Both the position numbers and the translations under genes were made by a program. Below, piece after piece: positions 1 to 12,308 of a stretch of 34,224 bases of DNA (position 1 is the stretch's first letter; the number at the start of each line of letters is the position of its first letter). The notes below the pieces were generated by a model, which did not search any database, had not been told where the DNA came from, and saw only the letters and a list, made by a program, of their open reading frames with translations. This DNA is from Cladosporium sp. IMV 00045 (lineage: Eukaryota; Ascomycota; Dothideomycetes; Cladosporiales; Cladosporiaceae): NCBI GenBank assembly GCA_001931905.2, contig MSJI02000510.1, positions 1 to 34,224 of the forward strand. The letters run 5' to 3'.

Positions 1-819
1 AAAAAAAGAAAAAGGCGTAGATTCGCGATGCAGCTGGTGGTGAATATCATTTATATCCTATGTCTCCGGCATCGCTTTACATTTACGTACAGGGCGTGCT
101 TCTTATCTCCATCAAGCTCGGCCGAGGTGGAAGAAGAACGACAGAAGTAGCATACCAAAGCTGTGAGCAACACGCTCGGCTACGCAAGCAACTGGGGACG
201 GTCGGACAGAAGTAGAGGCGTCGGATCAAATCGCTCAAACGACAATTGGCGCAGGCGAAGCATTGCTCCAGTAATCAACTTGGAAAAAGAGAAAGAAAAG
301 GGAAACCCTCATGACTTTTATTCATGGTATCATCAAAAACTACTGTCTCTGTCTCGTCCTGTCAAATCCTGTCCATTCGTGCTGTTCTTCCAATCCGCCC
401 ACTCAAAGTGCCGTCCGCGACAAGTATCAGCAAGAAAACCACATCATTCCAAGCGCTTGGAACATGTGAGATACGCAGTCATGGCATCGAGAAAGCAGAA
501 CTTCTCTCCCAAACCATCGTTTGCGTGATCTCACCTCCAAAGGTCGTTGGGCGAGAACTTCAAAAGCATTTCAAATCGTCGATCCCGCAACCGGCGGTCT
601 CGGTTTTATTTCCAATGCCGGATTAACGGAAGTGGCCGTAGTACAAGCCATTTCCATTGTTTTCGTCGTCAGTTGGTAGTGTATAGTGCGTAAGTATGCT
701 GGAGAAAAGGCCCAAGAATCCCAGTTTCAGTCCAAACAAGAAAACGCGTCCAAAGTCGAACTCAAGAAGAAGGCAGGATTTGATTCTGCTTGTCTTTTCA
801 AAGCCAAGACAGAAACGAA
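1..819. other. Intergenic, no gene seen (left edge)
   Basis: This stretch lies downstream of the minus-strand F-box-like gene and contains only short overlapping frames with no recognisable domain. The first bases are an A-rich tract. It probably holds the 3' untranslated region of the neighbouring gene. No tRNA-like internal promoter or repeat was seen. Confidence 0.6.
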
Positions 820-2351
820 TCATCCCTCGGTAGACAATCGCGGCACGTCGTTACTGATGAGTTGTCTCCGAGCGTATGCGAGCTGCAAGGCGAGAAGACG
901 TAAGTATCAGATCAATCAAAACGCAAGCACCCACCAGATGCCCCTAGCAATCAAGTTCGTTCATTCACAGTCTCCTCACCACCATCACCACCACGACCCT
1001 CCCTCCTCAAACTAAAAGCCCTCCCCCCGTTCGCGGTGTAAAAGGAATGACTCACTTCATCAAGACTTTTTGCCAAATTCGAATTCTTCTCCACCACCCT
1101 CCTTATCTCCTCACACACATTGCCCTCCAGCACGACCTCGCACTGGCGCGGCAGCCAGCGCAAGATGTCGAAAGCGTTAGCGTACACGGTCGTATTCCCA
1201 CTGGTGCTGCTGCCCTCGGCCCCCGGCAGGACGAAAGGCGTGTGGATGACGAACCGCTGCAGGCGCCAGCAGTAGCGCAGCGAGAGGCGCACGACTTCGC
1301 TGAAGCGCTCGAGGATGAAGTTGTGCGAGGGGATGGTGACGCGGAGGCGCTTGATTTGGCCGCGCGAGCGCTGGTGGAGGGCTGCGAGGGTGGGTTGCGC
1401 GGTGTCGAGGTCGAGAAGGAAGTTGTTCTCGCCGTAGAGGATGGCGCGCGATTCTTTGTAGATTAGCTTGCTGGTGCGTAGGAGGTTGACGTGCAGTGGG
1501 TCGGCGTCTTGGGGGCGCGGGGTTCGTGTGGCGGAGGGAGGCGTGTATGTGCTCGTGAAGGTTACGGTGCGGCGGTTGGTTGCGCGGGGTGGGAAGTTGT
1601 TGTGAACGTTGGTGTTGATGGTATTGTTGCGATTGCTGGAAGTCGCTGTAGGAGTGTCGTCGTTGTTGGTGTTGGCAGCAGGATTCGCAGCGTTGTTGTT
1701 GGTATTTCCATTCCCATTGCGCTGAAAACTATTGCGAGTGAAAGACCTGAGTGCACGCATGCCCCTTGTCGACCAAGCATTGACACCACTCGCATTCGCA
1801 GGTCTGGTCGTGTCCTGTTGTTGTTCTGAAGCAGCTTCACTCAACGGCACTGACGTCCGAGGAAGCAACCTTGACATGACCGCAGGCTCATGATCCCCCT
1901 CAAAAGCATTATCAGCATCTTCGTCAGCCTCCCTTAACTCTTCCTCACGTTGCTTCTCCGCTTCCACCGGCTTATTCTCTCGCGACAGCAGAACATCAAA
2001 CGGCCTCGTCAAGCAAGCCCGATAAATCTCGATCCTGATCTCCGCAGGCAGATCCATCAGCCTGAAAGGCTTCTCATGTCTGTCCGTGATCGGACAAATG
2101 TCGGCTTCTTCTTGATGTGATTCCTGACTCCGGCTTCGCGAACCCGCCGAATGATAAGCCTCCTCTTCGTGCGCATCCTCCTCTTCCACCTCTTCCTCCC
2201 TCTCAGCCCCGCCGTCCGCCATCCGAGACCTCTTAGATCCACTTCTAGGCAGACCGGCACTGCTGTCCCGCTCCCTCTTCTCCCCCCTCGTCACGCGGCG
2301 CGTGCTCGGTCCCGCGCCTGAAGATGACGAAGACTCCCCGCCTGCCGCCAT
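820..2351 (-). CDS. F-box-like (2EXR-type) fungal protein, Asn/Thr-rich
   Basis: The ATG at 2351 opens an acidic and Ser/Glu-rich N-terminus (residues 1-90). An F-box-like motif follows at about 97-120 (LPAEIRIEIYRACLTRPFDV), then a charged linker and an Asn/Thr low-complexity block at about 210-250. Next comes the segment LLRTSKLIYKESRAILYGEN, which is typical of a large fungal family of F-box-like proteins of unknown substrate. The frame is open to 951 (466 aa). I prefer a spliced end: a perfect GTGAGT donor after residue 432 (intron 883-1055, 173 bp) is paired with a CTGAT branch and CTTGCAG acceptor. This gives exon 2 at 820-882 and a 452 aa product ending in LSTEG. The unspliced tail is low complexity, which supports splicing. 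The family is ubiquitin-ligase-adaptor-like by motif only; a function is not assignable. It stands alone, with a 2.2 kb upstream gap. Confidence 0.8.
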
Positions 2352-4553
2352 TTGCGTCGTGCAAGTCTTGTCGTTCTCCCTTCGAAAGTCGTATCAAGAG
2401 AATATCGCAATCCAGAATTCAGAATGAAAGTCGCAGCAGCAGGCCAACGCCAGCTCAAGAATCGCAAGGTCCTCTTGGCGCGCGCAGCTCGACAGTTGAA
2501 TGCTGTAATCCGGCCCAAGTTTCGGTGTTTATTCGATTGCGAACAATGAAGTAAACACCGCTATGGCGTGCGCGGACAGTCGTATATTCGCCAGTAGTAG
2601 TCTACTGCTGATAATGGTAGTCGCAATAGTATCCAAAAGCAGTCTTTCGAACGCAGTCCAAGTCGTAAGGTAACAAGTCGGTCGAGCGGCGGGGTGGTGA
2701 TGAACTCTCCACAAGTCCCCCAGCTGACAAAGAAGAAGCGGGCCCTTGTTTCCTTCGGCTGGCGAACAGCAAACAAACACAGGATCAAAAGTGCTTGATG
2801 TCGGCGTGCGCTGTAAACAACTCAAAGTATGTCGTGTGAACTCGTACAGCGTGCAAGTATGTTCTGTCAAATGAAGCAAGCAAACGAAGCTGAGAGGCAG
2901 TGCAATGCAAGAGTAGTGGGAGCGAGAGAGTGGGATTTGGTCCAAGTATGGTTTGCCTTTTCGGTGGCGTCAGCCGGGTTCCCCCCAAGGTGACAAGTCC
3001 CACTAACCAACAAGAGTCTCATCACATGCTTCGCGGAGGGCGCTTGCGCTGTGTTTCCTGGTGCGGAAGGTTCCGTGTTGCGCCTTCCCCTTTCACTTTG
3101 ACACTCGGCTCCTTTCTCCCTGAGCGAGTTTAATGTGAACGGGTGATGGCCGATATCCCCATGGGATATGGATACGTGTAGTCGAGAAGCTCTCATTGAC
3201 GGCACGATTCGGGAACGTAGGTTTCCAATGCAAGCGCATAAGCCCAAACTCGTGATCATCGACTGGATGTTTCCATAGACGGCTGGCCCTGCTTTCATGT
3301 GACTTATCAGATCGCAATCGACACACCTATTTCCACTTTCCACAACGAAGGAAAAACAAGATTGTAGGAAGCAGAGTCCAAAAACAGAAAGGACGAAAGC
3401 AGTAATCAGTATCGAAGACAATAACTTAGCGTCATCAAAAATCACCTACTTACCAACAACGCACAACCACCAGTCAGTGATCGAAGAAGAAGAAAAGATG
3501 TTACATTCTAATAGTGAACCTCAATCGAACAAGCTTGACATTGTACCCTTTGCTTTCCCATCTCTCTTCTGCCATCGCTTTCCTCACTCACTTCCCATTC
3601 CTACTCCCATGGCCTCGCGGGTCCGGGTCCAGGTCCAGGTCCAGAAAACAAAAGAACAAAGTCTAGTATATTACACGCACACACCTGTCGATCATACAAT
3701 TCATACCACAAAGACAAGAGCTAAAAGAAAAGGAAGTAGCGAAAGACGAAGAAAACCGATGGGAAGTCAACAACAGAGAAAGAGAAAAGGAAAGTGAAAA
3801 AAAAAAAAAAAAACACTTGCACGGCTGACTGCCTTGGTCTGGTCTGGGTGATAGTCGAATGTGGTATTCTTCATTTTTGTGAGCCGAGCAGCGCCATCTT
3901 TCTAAAAGACGGCAGAAAACACCAGCGTTTGTGAGTTGTGATTTGATTCGCGCGACGCGTGTATAAAACGAGTGCGGATATTGATTAAGGTAGGTAGGTA
4001 GGGTGTTTTTGAGGTATTAGGTCGGGCCGCGAGCCCTTTTGGGGGGTGTTTGAGTAGCCAGAATTTCTCCTTTGATTCCATTCCAGCGCCTTTGGTCCAG
4101 TCCACAGATAAAAAAGGAAAATAGATGTAGAAAAACACAACAAAAGAAAAAAAAAATGACAAGAAAAAGGGTTGAGTTTTGAGTTGGTGGCCGATATAGG
4201 GCCACTCTTGTCGCAGCAGGCAAAGCAAGCAAGCAAGCGCAATAGCGAAAAGCGGAAAAGAAGATAATAAAATAGCCAAGCCGATGCAAGTCGAACGCCT
4301 AGAACGCTCAGCCAGCCAGTGTTCAGTCCAGTCTGAAATGGCGACTTTCGGGGGTATATCCGGTGATTTTCTCTGCCTGTAGAACTCCACCGCCGTGAAG
4401 AAGGAAAGATGAGACTTGAGAGCCATCCGCAAGCGGATTGCGTTGCTTGTCCGCGCTTGATGCATCGAGGAGAAGGCTCAGATATTAAGTTTGGGTTTCG
4501 TCTCTGGCTTCAGTAGTGTCTCCGATGCCAGGAAGAGCATCAGATTGGTCATC
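2352..4553. other. Intergenic region between two minus-strand genes
   Basis: This 2.2 kb stretch holds the promoter of the F-box-like gene (right of 2351) and presumably the 3' untranslated region of the C2H2 gene (left of 4554). Several frames of 60-190 codons exist, for example 2867-3445 and 3902-4465 on minus. They show low-complexity or Phe/Ser-rich translations from T-rich tracts and no known motif, so I do not call them genes. A 17-base A run lies at 3797-3813. Confidence 0.6.
3797..3813. repeat. Poly-A/T homopolymer run
   Basis: Seventeen consecutive A residues on the plus strand sit in an A/G-rich intergenic tract. No target-site duplication or retroelement remnant is evident beside it. 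Confidence 0.9.
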
Positions 4554-6215
4554 CTACGACTGGTGCTGAGCCCACATTTCCTGTCCACGCAGCTGGTTCT
4601 GGTAGTCGAGAGGACCGGTGCTGTGTGGGCGTTGCTGTTGGTAGTACATCTGGGCTGCCGGGTTGACACCGTAGCTGCCGTTGGCATCTGCATATTGGTA
4701 CTCGGCCGGCTGGCCATTGGCGGTCAGACCACCGTGAGGCGATTGCCAGCCCATGGTTTGACCCATGTGAGGGCTGATTGTCGCGCTACCAGTGTGCTGC
4801 TGGCCGTGCGAAGTAGCCGCCGGTTCCAAGATCTGCGGTGGGTTGTAACCAGAAGAAGGGTTGGAGGTGAGCGGAGGACGCTGAGCCGCGCCGTTAACGG
4901 GCATCTGATATTGCGCGGGAGAGTTGGAGCGGGATGTAGGACCCATCTCATTACGGAGGTGGGACGGGACAGCCGCCATGCCGTTGTTCATGGCCTGCAT
5001 GTAGTAGTCCGAAGTCTGCCTTTGCAGCTGCGGTACACCAGCCATGGCGGAGCCAGGAGACACCGACGAAGGTCGGCTTGGGTGTTGAGGCATAGGGGAC
5101 TTGCCGTCTGCGGAGTAGCCTTCCTCCTCATCTGATCCTCTTGAGCCACGGGTGGCCATTGAAACACGAGACGCCAGAGCCGCAGCAGTGGCAGCTTCGG
5201 ATTCCTCGATGGTGCCGGTGTGGTGGTTCTGATGTCTGGTGAGAGTCGTGCGACGAGTGAAAGTCTTCTGGCAGTCGGCGTAGGGGCACTTGTAAGGCCT
5301 CTTGCCGGAATGAATTCTGCGGTGGCGGGCTAATGAGCTGGAATCGCTGAAAGGCTGTGGTGTGTTAGTACAGGCGGAGATTGATATGATATATACATTG
5401 ACAGTGCACACCTTTCCACATCTTTCGCACATGTGAGGCTTCTCTCCGGTATGCACACGGGAGTGTACAGTCAAAGCGGATCGTTGAATGAATTGTTTGC
5501 CGCAACCGGGGTGGTCGCAGACATGAGGCCTGATACCACTGTGAATGCGTTCTGAGAATCTGAGTTAGCCTGAGAAGTTGAAGCCTGAATGCAAAGCTGT
5601 CTTACCGTGTCTTGCCAAATCGCTGCGTCTCGCGAAGCCTTTTGAGCATGTTGAGCAAGCAAACGCCTTGGGGAGTGGATTGCTAGCACGAGACGCGCCA
5701 TCAATTGAGACTGCATCTGCTTGAACGGGAGGCTGCACCGCGCCCATCTGAGCCTGAGGGTATGCCTGATCTGAAGGAGCGTTGGGGTGATAGCTGTGCT
5801 GCATAAGAGGCATCTGGCCGGCAGGCATGGATGTGGGTGATGGGTAGCGCATGCCGTTGGACAGCTGGCTGGCGATCTGCTGGTAGGCAATGGAGGTCTG
5901 CGGGGTCTGAGAGGAGTAACGCGAGGATTGTTCGGAGGTATGAGGTGAGACGCCGCGCTCGGAGCCGGTTTCGGTTTTTATCCTCGAGGCGCCATTAGGG
6001 ACGTAGAGGTTCTGCTGGGCGTAGTGCGGCGCGCCTGACATGTCGTGGGTCATGTTGAGCGGCATGGGGACTTCGTATTGCATATTGGGGTGGCCTGCGG
6101 CTATAGCGTGCCTGTTAGTATTGAGCAAGGTGTTGAGGTCCATCTCTTCGAGCGGCGAGTCCCTCCTCTTGTCAGAGTGCGAGAACAGGAGGCGGCCGAC
6201 AGACGGCAGCGACAT
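4554..6215 (-). CDS. C2H2 zinc-finger transcription factor (four fingers)
   Basis: There are three exons on the minus strand: 5606-6215, 5412-5551 and 4554-5354, coding for 516 aa. Introns 5552-5605 (54 bp) and 5355-5411 (57 bp) have GTAAG/GTGTGC donors, GGCTAAC and GTACTAAC branch points and CAG acceptors. Removing both restores four consecutive C2H2 fingers at about 185-207, 213-237, 243-265 and 271-295, joined by TGEKP-like linkers (SGIRP, TGEKP, SGKRP). The rest is Gln/Ser/Pro/Met-rich disorder, as in fungal sequence-specific regulators. The array should bind DNA in the nucleus; target genes cannot be read from the sequence. It resembles fungal proteins often labelled Egr/Azf1-like C2H2 factors, and I do not assign an ortholog. 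The start at 6215 is the first ATG of the frame. An internal ATG at 6143 (residue 25, MDLNTLL) is an equally plausible start. Both introns split the finger region, so unspliced transcripts would lose fingers. Confidence 0.9.
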
Positions 6216-7311
6216 GTAACAGCGCGTGTGTATATTTTTTTTTTCTCTTGTCTTGGTGATCCCCCTTCGCCTTCTGAACGAGCTGGTGGAAAAAGGCGCG
6301 GCACACGGAGGTGTACTGACTGTGCAGAAGAATTTTTCCCTTGATCCGCGACGGCGAGGAGGTGCGCTGGCTTGATCAGCCAGACGCGACGCGGATGGCT
6401 GCTAGACCTCACAGAGGCGTGCAGGTGGTGTATTAAAAGCGTACGGCGTACGCGTGGGCCCGGATGTGGGTAGTGGGTGATGATGGTATGGGATGGTCTG
6501 TTCAGACGCGGTTGGCGGGAGGTCGTGCGTCCTTGGAAGGGTCACAGCGTCCTGATGCGACAACAGCACTGCAGCGACGGCGGAGTCAGCGCGGGTTGAA
6601 AGGAGCGTGGTGGTGGTGTTGATAGAGAGAAGACAATAAAAAACAAAAGAAGGGTGCGGTGGGAATGAGAGACGATACCGAGGACGGCTGCGGCGTGGCG
6701 GAGAAGGGGAGGAAGAGAGAGAGCGAGGTATGATGAGACGAGAGGGTGTGGCAGTGTGGTAGTGTGGTAGTGTATAGGGTGTGGGAGGGAAGGAAGGGAA
6801 GGGAGGCGTGTGCGCAGGGCGGGCTGCTGGCTTTGCGGCGGAGGCTTGCGGCGACGGTTGTGTGTAGGAGGCCAGTGGAGGGAAGGGTCAGGCAGAATTG
6901 GGTAGGGTAGGGTAGGGCGGGCGGGAATTTTGGCGTGGCGCGCGAAGTCGGACTCGACGCTGGTGGAAAGTTTTGATGCAGAGGAAAAGGAGAGGTGTGT
7001 GTGTGTGGTGGGCTTGCAGGCAGGCTCAAGACAACGCGCGTTTGCGCCAGAGGAGAGAGGTGTGAAGGAGAGATGAGGGACAGTGGTAGTAGGAAAAATC
7101 AGAGACTGCTTTTCACGTACCTTGATTACACGCGCGGATATGGCGTTCTGTTCTTCTTCTTCTTCGTCTGCTTCTTCGTCGTCGTCGTCGTCTGTGGCGA
7201 GTGGTCGAAGGCGAGTGGAAGGGAGGCTTTAATTAATCTACTGCGTCGAACTGCGCTTGCGGCAACGCGTTTCTGGCAGCAGTAAAACAAAAAAGATCGC
7301 GGGCGGCGAGG

Positions 7312-7336
7312 GATGCGATGCGATGCGATGCGATGC
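7312..7336. repeat. Pentanucleotide microsatellite (GATGC)5
   Basis: Five perfect tandem copies of GATGC lie in the region upstream of the C2H2 factor gene. A pentamer would shift frame if translated, which fits the noncoding setting. It is a possible polymorphic marker. Confidence 0.9.
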
Positions 7337-10300
7337 GCGTTGCAGGGTGCTCCGAGCGTTTTTCTTTCGAGACGGAACAGCAGCAAAAGGCAGAGAAGGT
7401 CAAGTTAGTGCTGCTCCTGTCACCCAACGCCAAGGTTGCGCCTGCGTCTCCCCTTAGTCGCCTGGTCTCCTTACCCGCGCGGGAGGGCTAGCCCCGATCG
7501 GGGATGGCGCGTGTTTGGGAGAGGGTTATCTTTGGAACTCGCGACCTCCCTGCAGCGGTGATTGCCAACGCAACACCGTCGATTCGTCTCGAGATCCCGC
7601 AAACGCTGACTCTTGTCGCCGTCGCTGCTCGTTGCCGCGAGAGAGAGATTGATTTGACCTCCGAACTCTCTGTCTGGCCAGAAAGCGAATTGACTTTCCC
7701 TCAACGGCACCTCTCAATGCCACTCAATGTCGCTGCTTCTCAGCGGTCTAGTCCTCTACCTCGCGCGTTTCCGCCGGTTCGATGATGTCGATGGTGGCTG
7801 AGCTGAAGTCGATGCCTCAAAGCTGTATCGATTAGATTGTCGAGTCGTCGGATGCTCCGGCAAGTGGTTGTTTTGACTGCTTGTGAAGACGATGAATGAC
7901 AATCCTCGCAGTCCTGATTATCAAGAACTGAAATTGACGATCGAAAATTCCAGACTCTGTTCTATCAAGACCTCGCTTGCTTCAACTTTCGATCCGGTCT
8001 TTCTTCGCGGAGACAGGCCCGGCCAGCGGTAATCTGCTTGTCGTTTAGGAAAGTGGATGCTTTCGCTCGCGGCGGTTTCGTTTTGCTAAAAGCTCGGGGG
8101 CGAAGCCCAAATTTGTCGCGGGAGCGTCGGGCGTAGAGAAATAAACGGCGGCGAGTAGTCTCGGTATCTTCCACCCGGAATGTGAAGTCGGGAAACAGAG
8201 CGAGAAAAAACAGATAAAGGTGGTGGTGAATAAGGTAAGGAAAACCTGAAGGAGTGTGAATTGGTCGAAGTGTGTGAATGAAGGAACGTGCTTGTGCGGT
8301 TGATTCAAAGGAGTGTGGTTGCGGTCAGAGCGATTAGGTGTGTAGGTAGACTGTATTGTCTCGAAAGCCAGAGAAGGTCTATAACGAAAAAGTAAAAATC
8401 CAAGCAAAAAAGGGCGCAGATCGAAACCATCACCCGGGGCAATCCTGTCAACCTATCTACATATACCCAATACTCGAGCGCCACATAACGTCAACGGCGA
8501 AATTGCCCACTTGCTGCGCCCGCGCCCTTACATACTCCGCTCGCTCTATCTCTGCTTTTCTCTCACTCGTTCTTACAAGGTGTGACGGCCACCAAAAGGC
8601 TGCTTCACTAGATCGAATCGCACGCCTCGCCCGGTCTTCGACGCAACTTATAAGAACAAGGATTGTCCTACCCAACAGTAGTCCGTCACTACCGTAGCAA
8701 AGCGCGGCAGAGCAAAAACTCCCTTCACCGCCTCGGCGGACTGCCCGGGGTTCCAAAACACTCTGACCAAGCGATGCTTGCCAGCCCTGTGATGATCGGA
8801 CGTGTGATGGGCCACAACTTGCATACACGCACAGCCTACACACGCCTACCTTTGCCCGGTTTGTGAATAATTCATTCTCCCAACTGACGTCTGTCGATGA
8901 TGGCTGGGGGACAATTACAAGTTTTGTGTCCTCGAGTCAAGCACCGAAGACAATTTCGCAAAGTTCCCCTCCAGAGTCCCCGGTGGTCCCCCTTAGCTTG
9001 AAGCGATTGTGTTTCACCAGGTGTTAGTTGGCGGCAGTTGCAAAACGGTTGCTGATGCTGTTGCTGTTGTGATTTTTTCTTAGTACTCCTCGGAGACCCG
9101 GAGCCATGTGGAAGACAAGAGAGCCGGACATGGACGCGTGGCAGAGTGGGCGTTGCACTTCTGGTAAAACGCTGCGGTAGTGGTGTGTCGAAGAAAAAAG
9201 TGACGGTGTGAAGTTGGGAGGTTGTTGCAGGAGATCTTTGAATTCGATGTTCCGAAATCATCAGATGTCCCCAGGTACACAGGTACTTTATACTTGCATC
9301 GCATTGTAGCACTTTTAAGGGTAGATCAATGCATGGTACCTTGACAGCTCCAAGCTGTCAGATCAATCACTTGCATGAAAGCCCGTACCATTCAGACAGG
9401 GCAAAGGCCGCCTCACGGCTCTCATCAAGCAATCCTGCAATTGTTGCTGTGCTGACACCGACAGTTCGAAAAGTCCTGACCACATCTTATCCATCCTCAC
9501 ATCCTCACTAGAGCCCGCATCCGGCCATAACTTCTCTTCTACCCTTCTCATGCACCGCACAAGCCTGCTTTGCAGATATCGTTCCCTTCTAGAAAGACTT
9601 GATGTGTCCATGACGCCCAGATCTCTCTGGTCGTTCTCCTCTCGACGTTTCCCACGAAATCCAACGCACGGCGCACCACCGGCCGTCGAAAGCGTCCCTC
9701 GCTATCTCGACAAAGTTCGAACGGCGTGGTCCAGCTCTTACACGCGACACGTGGGAATCGTCGGCAAAGGGTGTAGTATTAGTCTCGTACTTCGTAGACT
9801 TGAAGCATTCCAGTAGCAGAAGTAAGTTAGTAATAACGACGAGGCTCAGGCCCGCGGGAAAATCGATGGTCAATCGTCATCTTCATTGGACCCCACCAGA
9901 CCTGGCATGGGCATCCATCCGCAACCCTTCCACTCTCCCCATCCGAGCCTTGCTTCATCTCTCGGAGCGTTGGTGTTTCTTGTGCGCTCGCAACTCTAGC
10001 CCGGGCGGCCGCTCGCGTCTGTTTTGCGATCTTCAAGATATATGGTTGTCGCCGTAGCCGCTGCCGGATTTTCTTTCGCGTCCCGCACGTTACAGCTAGC
10101 CGCTGGGTGAAGAAACGCCTTTCCCTCGTGACGAGAGTAGACCAAGCCTGGACCGCGTAGCGAAACTGTACTACAGACTCGTCGATGACGGACAAGTGAC
10201 ACCCATAGAACACCTAGCGGAGAAGTGGAAACACAGCCTTACCACTCATATAGACACAGCAGGTTCAAAGGGAAGAAGAAACACGCACAACCCTCCCATC

Positions 10301-10475
10301 CTGCCATGTACATCAATCCCATCCACCCATCCCTCTTCAAGACCACCACAAGCCGTGTCCAACACCCGGCACAACCTCCAAACCCAACAATCCCCAAACA
10401 CCACCCCCCCGACCTTCTAGAAGACCTCTAGAAAGACAACACAGACACACGCACACGCACGCCACACTCCCAGGT

Positions 10476-10643
10476 CTATTCAGGACCAAGCCTGCCCTCC
10501 ATCCACGCCTCGACCCGAGATCCTGTGGACTTCCAAAGCAAGCCAAACCCAGCCTCCAAACTCTCAACCTGAAACGCGGGCCGAGGATTGTTCAATTTCC
10601 AAAGGACTTCGAGAGCATCCACTAGGGAGGTATGCGGCCAGCC
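10476..10643 (-). other. Possible orphan terminal exon
   Basis: On the minus strand a 55-codon frame runs directly from an acceptor-like sequence (AATCATAG) to a TAG stop. It reads like ordinary protein (GWPHTSLVDALEVLWKLNNP at its start) with no low complexity. There is no ATG at its head, so it would need an upstream exon. A GTATGC donor about 70 bases upstream is possible, but the exon it would define is short and hits a stop soon. No family is recognised. It could be a relic or chance. Confidence 0.2.
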
Positions 10644-12215
10644 CTATGATTACGAAGAGGAGTGGGAGGTGTGACTATATTTGTCATTTCGAATCTCGCA
10701 TACGTTCGGTACCGAGTGATTACCGAATCTGATCTTATGTCAATTAATAGGTGATGTCAATTGGAGGCTTTGGCGGGAGTGCTTAGTCAAATATTAGTCG
10801 TCCACTTGAGGTTGGCGTGGTAGGTCTTTGGCGAGATCGGACGCGGATGAACATGGTGGGACGAGATCTCTCCCGTCACCTGTTCTTTGCCAGTGTGTTA
10901 CGTCGAGGCTATAGTGGCGGAGATTATGCCAGCGGTAGAGTCTGATCGGTTTGGTTGTCTTGGTCAGCCGCTCGTGTCGTTTGTTCATTTCGTCCTCCGT
11001 GTCATGCGGTATCTCTGATGCTCAATTTGAGTTGCCAATGGCCCATCTAGAGAGACGAAAACTCGGGTCGGAAGTGTCGTTGCACAACCCCATGCTGTTT
11101 CCACAAGTGTGTTGCTATGGCCAGACATGACTCCCGATCGGAGCGGAAGCCCACCAGATGGTATCTCAGTGTCCCAACCTCTCAAGCTTCAAAGAAAACT
11201 CGAACAATCATCAACAAGAGAAGTCCAGAGGCAACTTCATCAGATTGGCCCTGCTATCTGCTGCCCGTATACCCTTCATAGGCATCTGTCAGTGAGACCT
11301 GTGCTGGACGTGGAAACAAATGTTCCTGCCCTCCAAACGATATAAAAACGCTTTGGTTACGGAAAAGCAAGTTCAAAATCCCACGATCCAAAGAGCTTCG
11401 ATCTCGGCATTGATAACCATGCAAACTGTATCGCTGTTCGACGACCCCATCGGGTTTGGCGACAGACTCGTCAAGTCAGTTCAAACTGGAAATCGCGTCC
11501 CCCTTACCTGAAACCCAGTATATCCATCCGCTGTCTCGACATGACAACAATAATGCCGTTCGAACTATATCATGGACTCCGGTGTACCAATCTTGAAGGC
11601 AGCGGAGGCAAAACACCCATCGTCTTCACAGTGAGACCAAAAAAGCAACCTCTCCTCCTGCTAGTTCTCCTGCCACGCATGCAAACTTCCGTTTGGAGGA
11701 TTGAGAAGAGCTTGCGTACCCGATCCAACACGGGACAGACGTCTTTGTGGATAACGGAGACTATGCCGTCCTTTAGTGGATGGACACAGGAATCTCTAGC
11801 TCTTGTCTCATCTAAGCTCATTGAATGCTGGATCGTAAATGCTTGGATTTCACGTTGGCCTCAACGAAAGAAGAAAGAAAAGGCTTTGATTCACTGCTCC
11901 AACCAGATAAATGCCTGCTACTGTTTCTGCCTCATTCACTCTGCTTATCGACCCGCTGCCTGATTATTCCTCAAGCTGTTTGCTATGATGAATCAAGAAA
12001 AAGGAAATCCTCTCGCCCCCAAGAAGAAATCACTGACACACTCCCAGGCTTTCCAACTGAAGATACATTCATAAAAATGGATCCAGCGCAATCTTCGCTG
12101 CTCGAGTTCTTCTACCACCAACCCACAACCGACTCCCCAAAGCCTTCGTCGTCACGACCAAGCTTCAGCAAACACAACGTCAGCACCGGCAACAGCAGAT
12201 CCAGAAAGTGTGAGC

Positions 12216-12308
12216 ATGCAAACTTGGGATATCATTCTTTTCGCGCTCTTGAGCAGCGCCTTGGTTGGTGGTATTGTTGTGGGTGTTGTGGAATATTCTC
12301 GGGCGTGA
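12216..12308 (+). CDS. Putative 30-residue single-membrane-helix ORF
   Basis: An ATG-to-TGA frame of 31 codons encodes a short polar N-terminus (MQTWD), then an uninterrupted hydrophobic stretch rich in Ile, Leu, Val, Ala and Gly (residues 6-24), then VEYSRA. This is the profile of one transmembrane helix. The same frame is open upstream to a stop near 12071 without another ATG. The segment could therefore be the C-terminal exon of a larger unrecognised protein. No homolog is known to me. It may be a chance hydrophobic frame. Confidence 0.2.
   Translation: MQTWDIILFALLSSALVGGIVVGVVEYSRA

Noticed and set aside
2867..3445. 192-codon minus-strand frame in the gap left of the C2H2 gene
   Set aside because: No motif is seen, it overlaps other equally long frames, and it lies where the F-box-like gene's promoter is expected.
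4491..5135. 214-codon plus-strand frame opposite the C2H2 gene
   Set aside because: It is the antisense of exon 3 of the zinc-finger gene, whose own frame has splice-restored fingers. The antisense translation has no domain.
6111..6125. TACTAACAG on the minus strand inside C2H2 exon 1, looking like an intron end
   Set aside because: The branch A would be only a few bases from the AG, no suitable donor lies upstream in the coding frame, and the frame is continuous.
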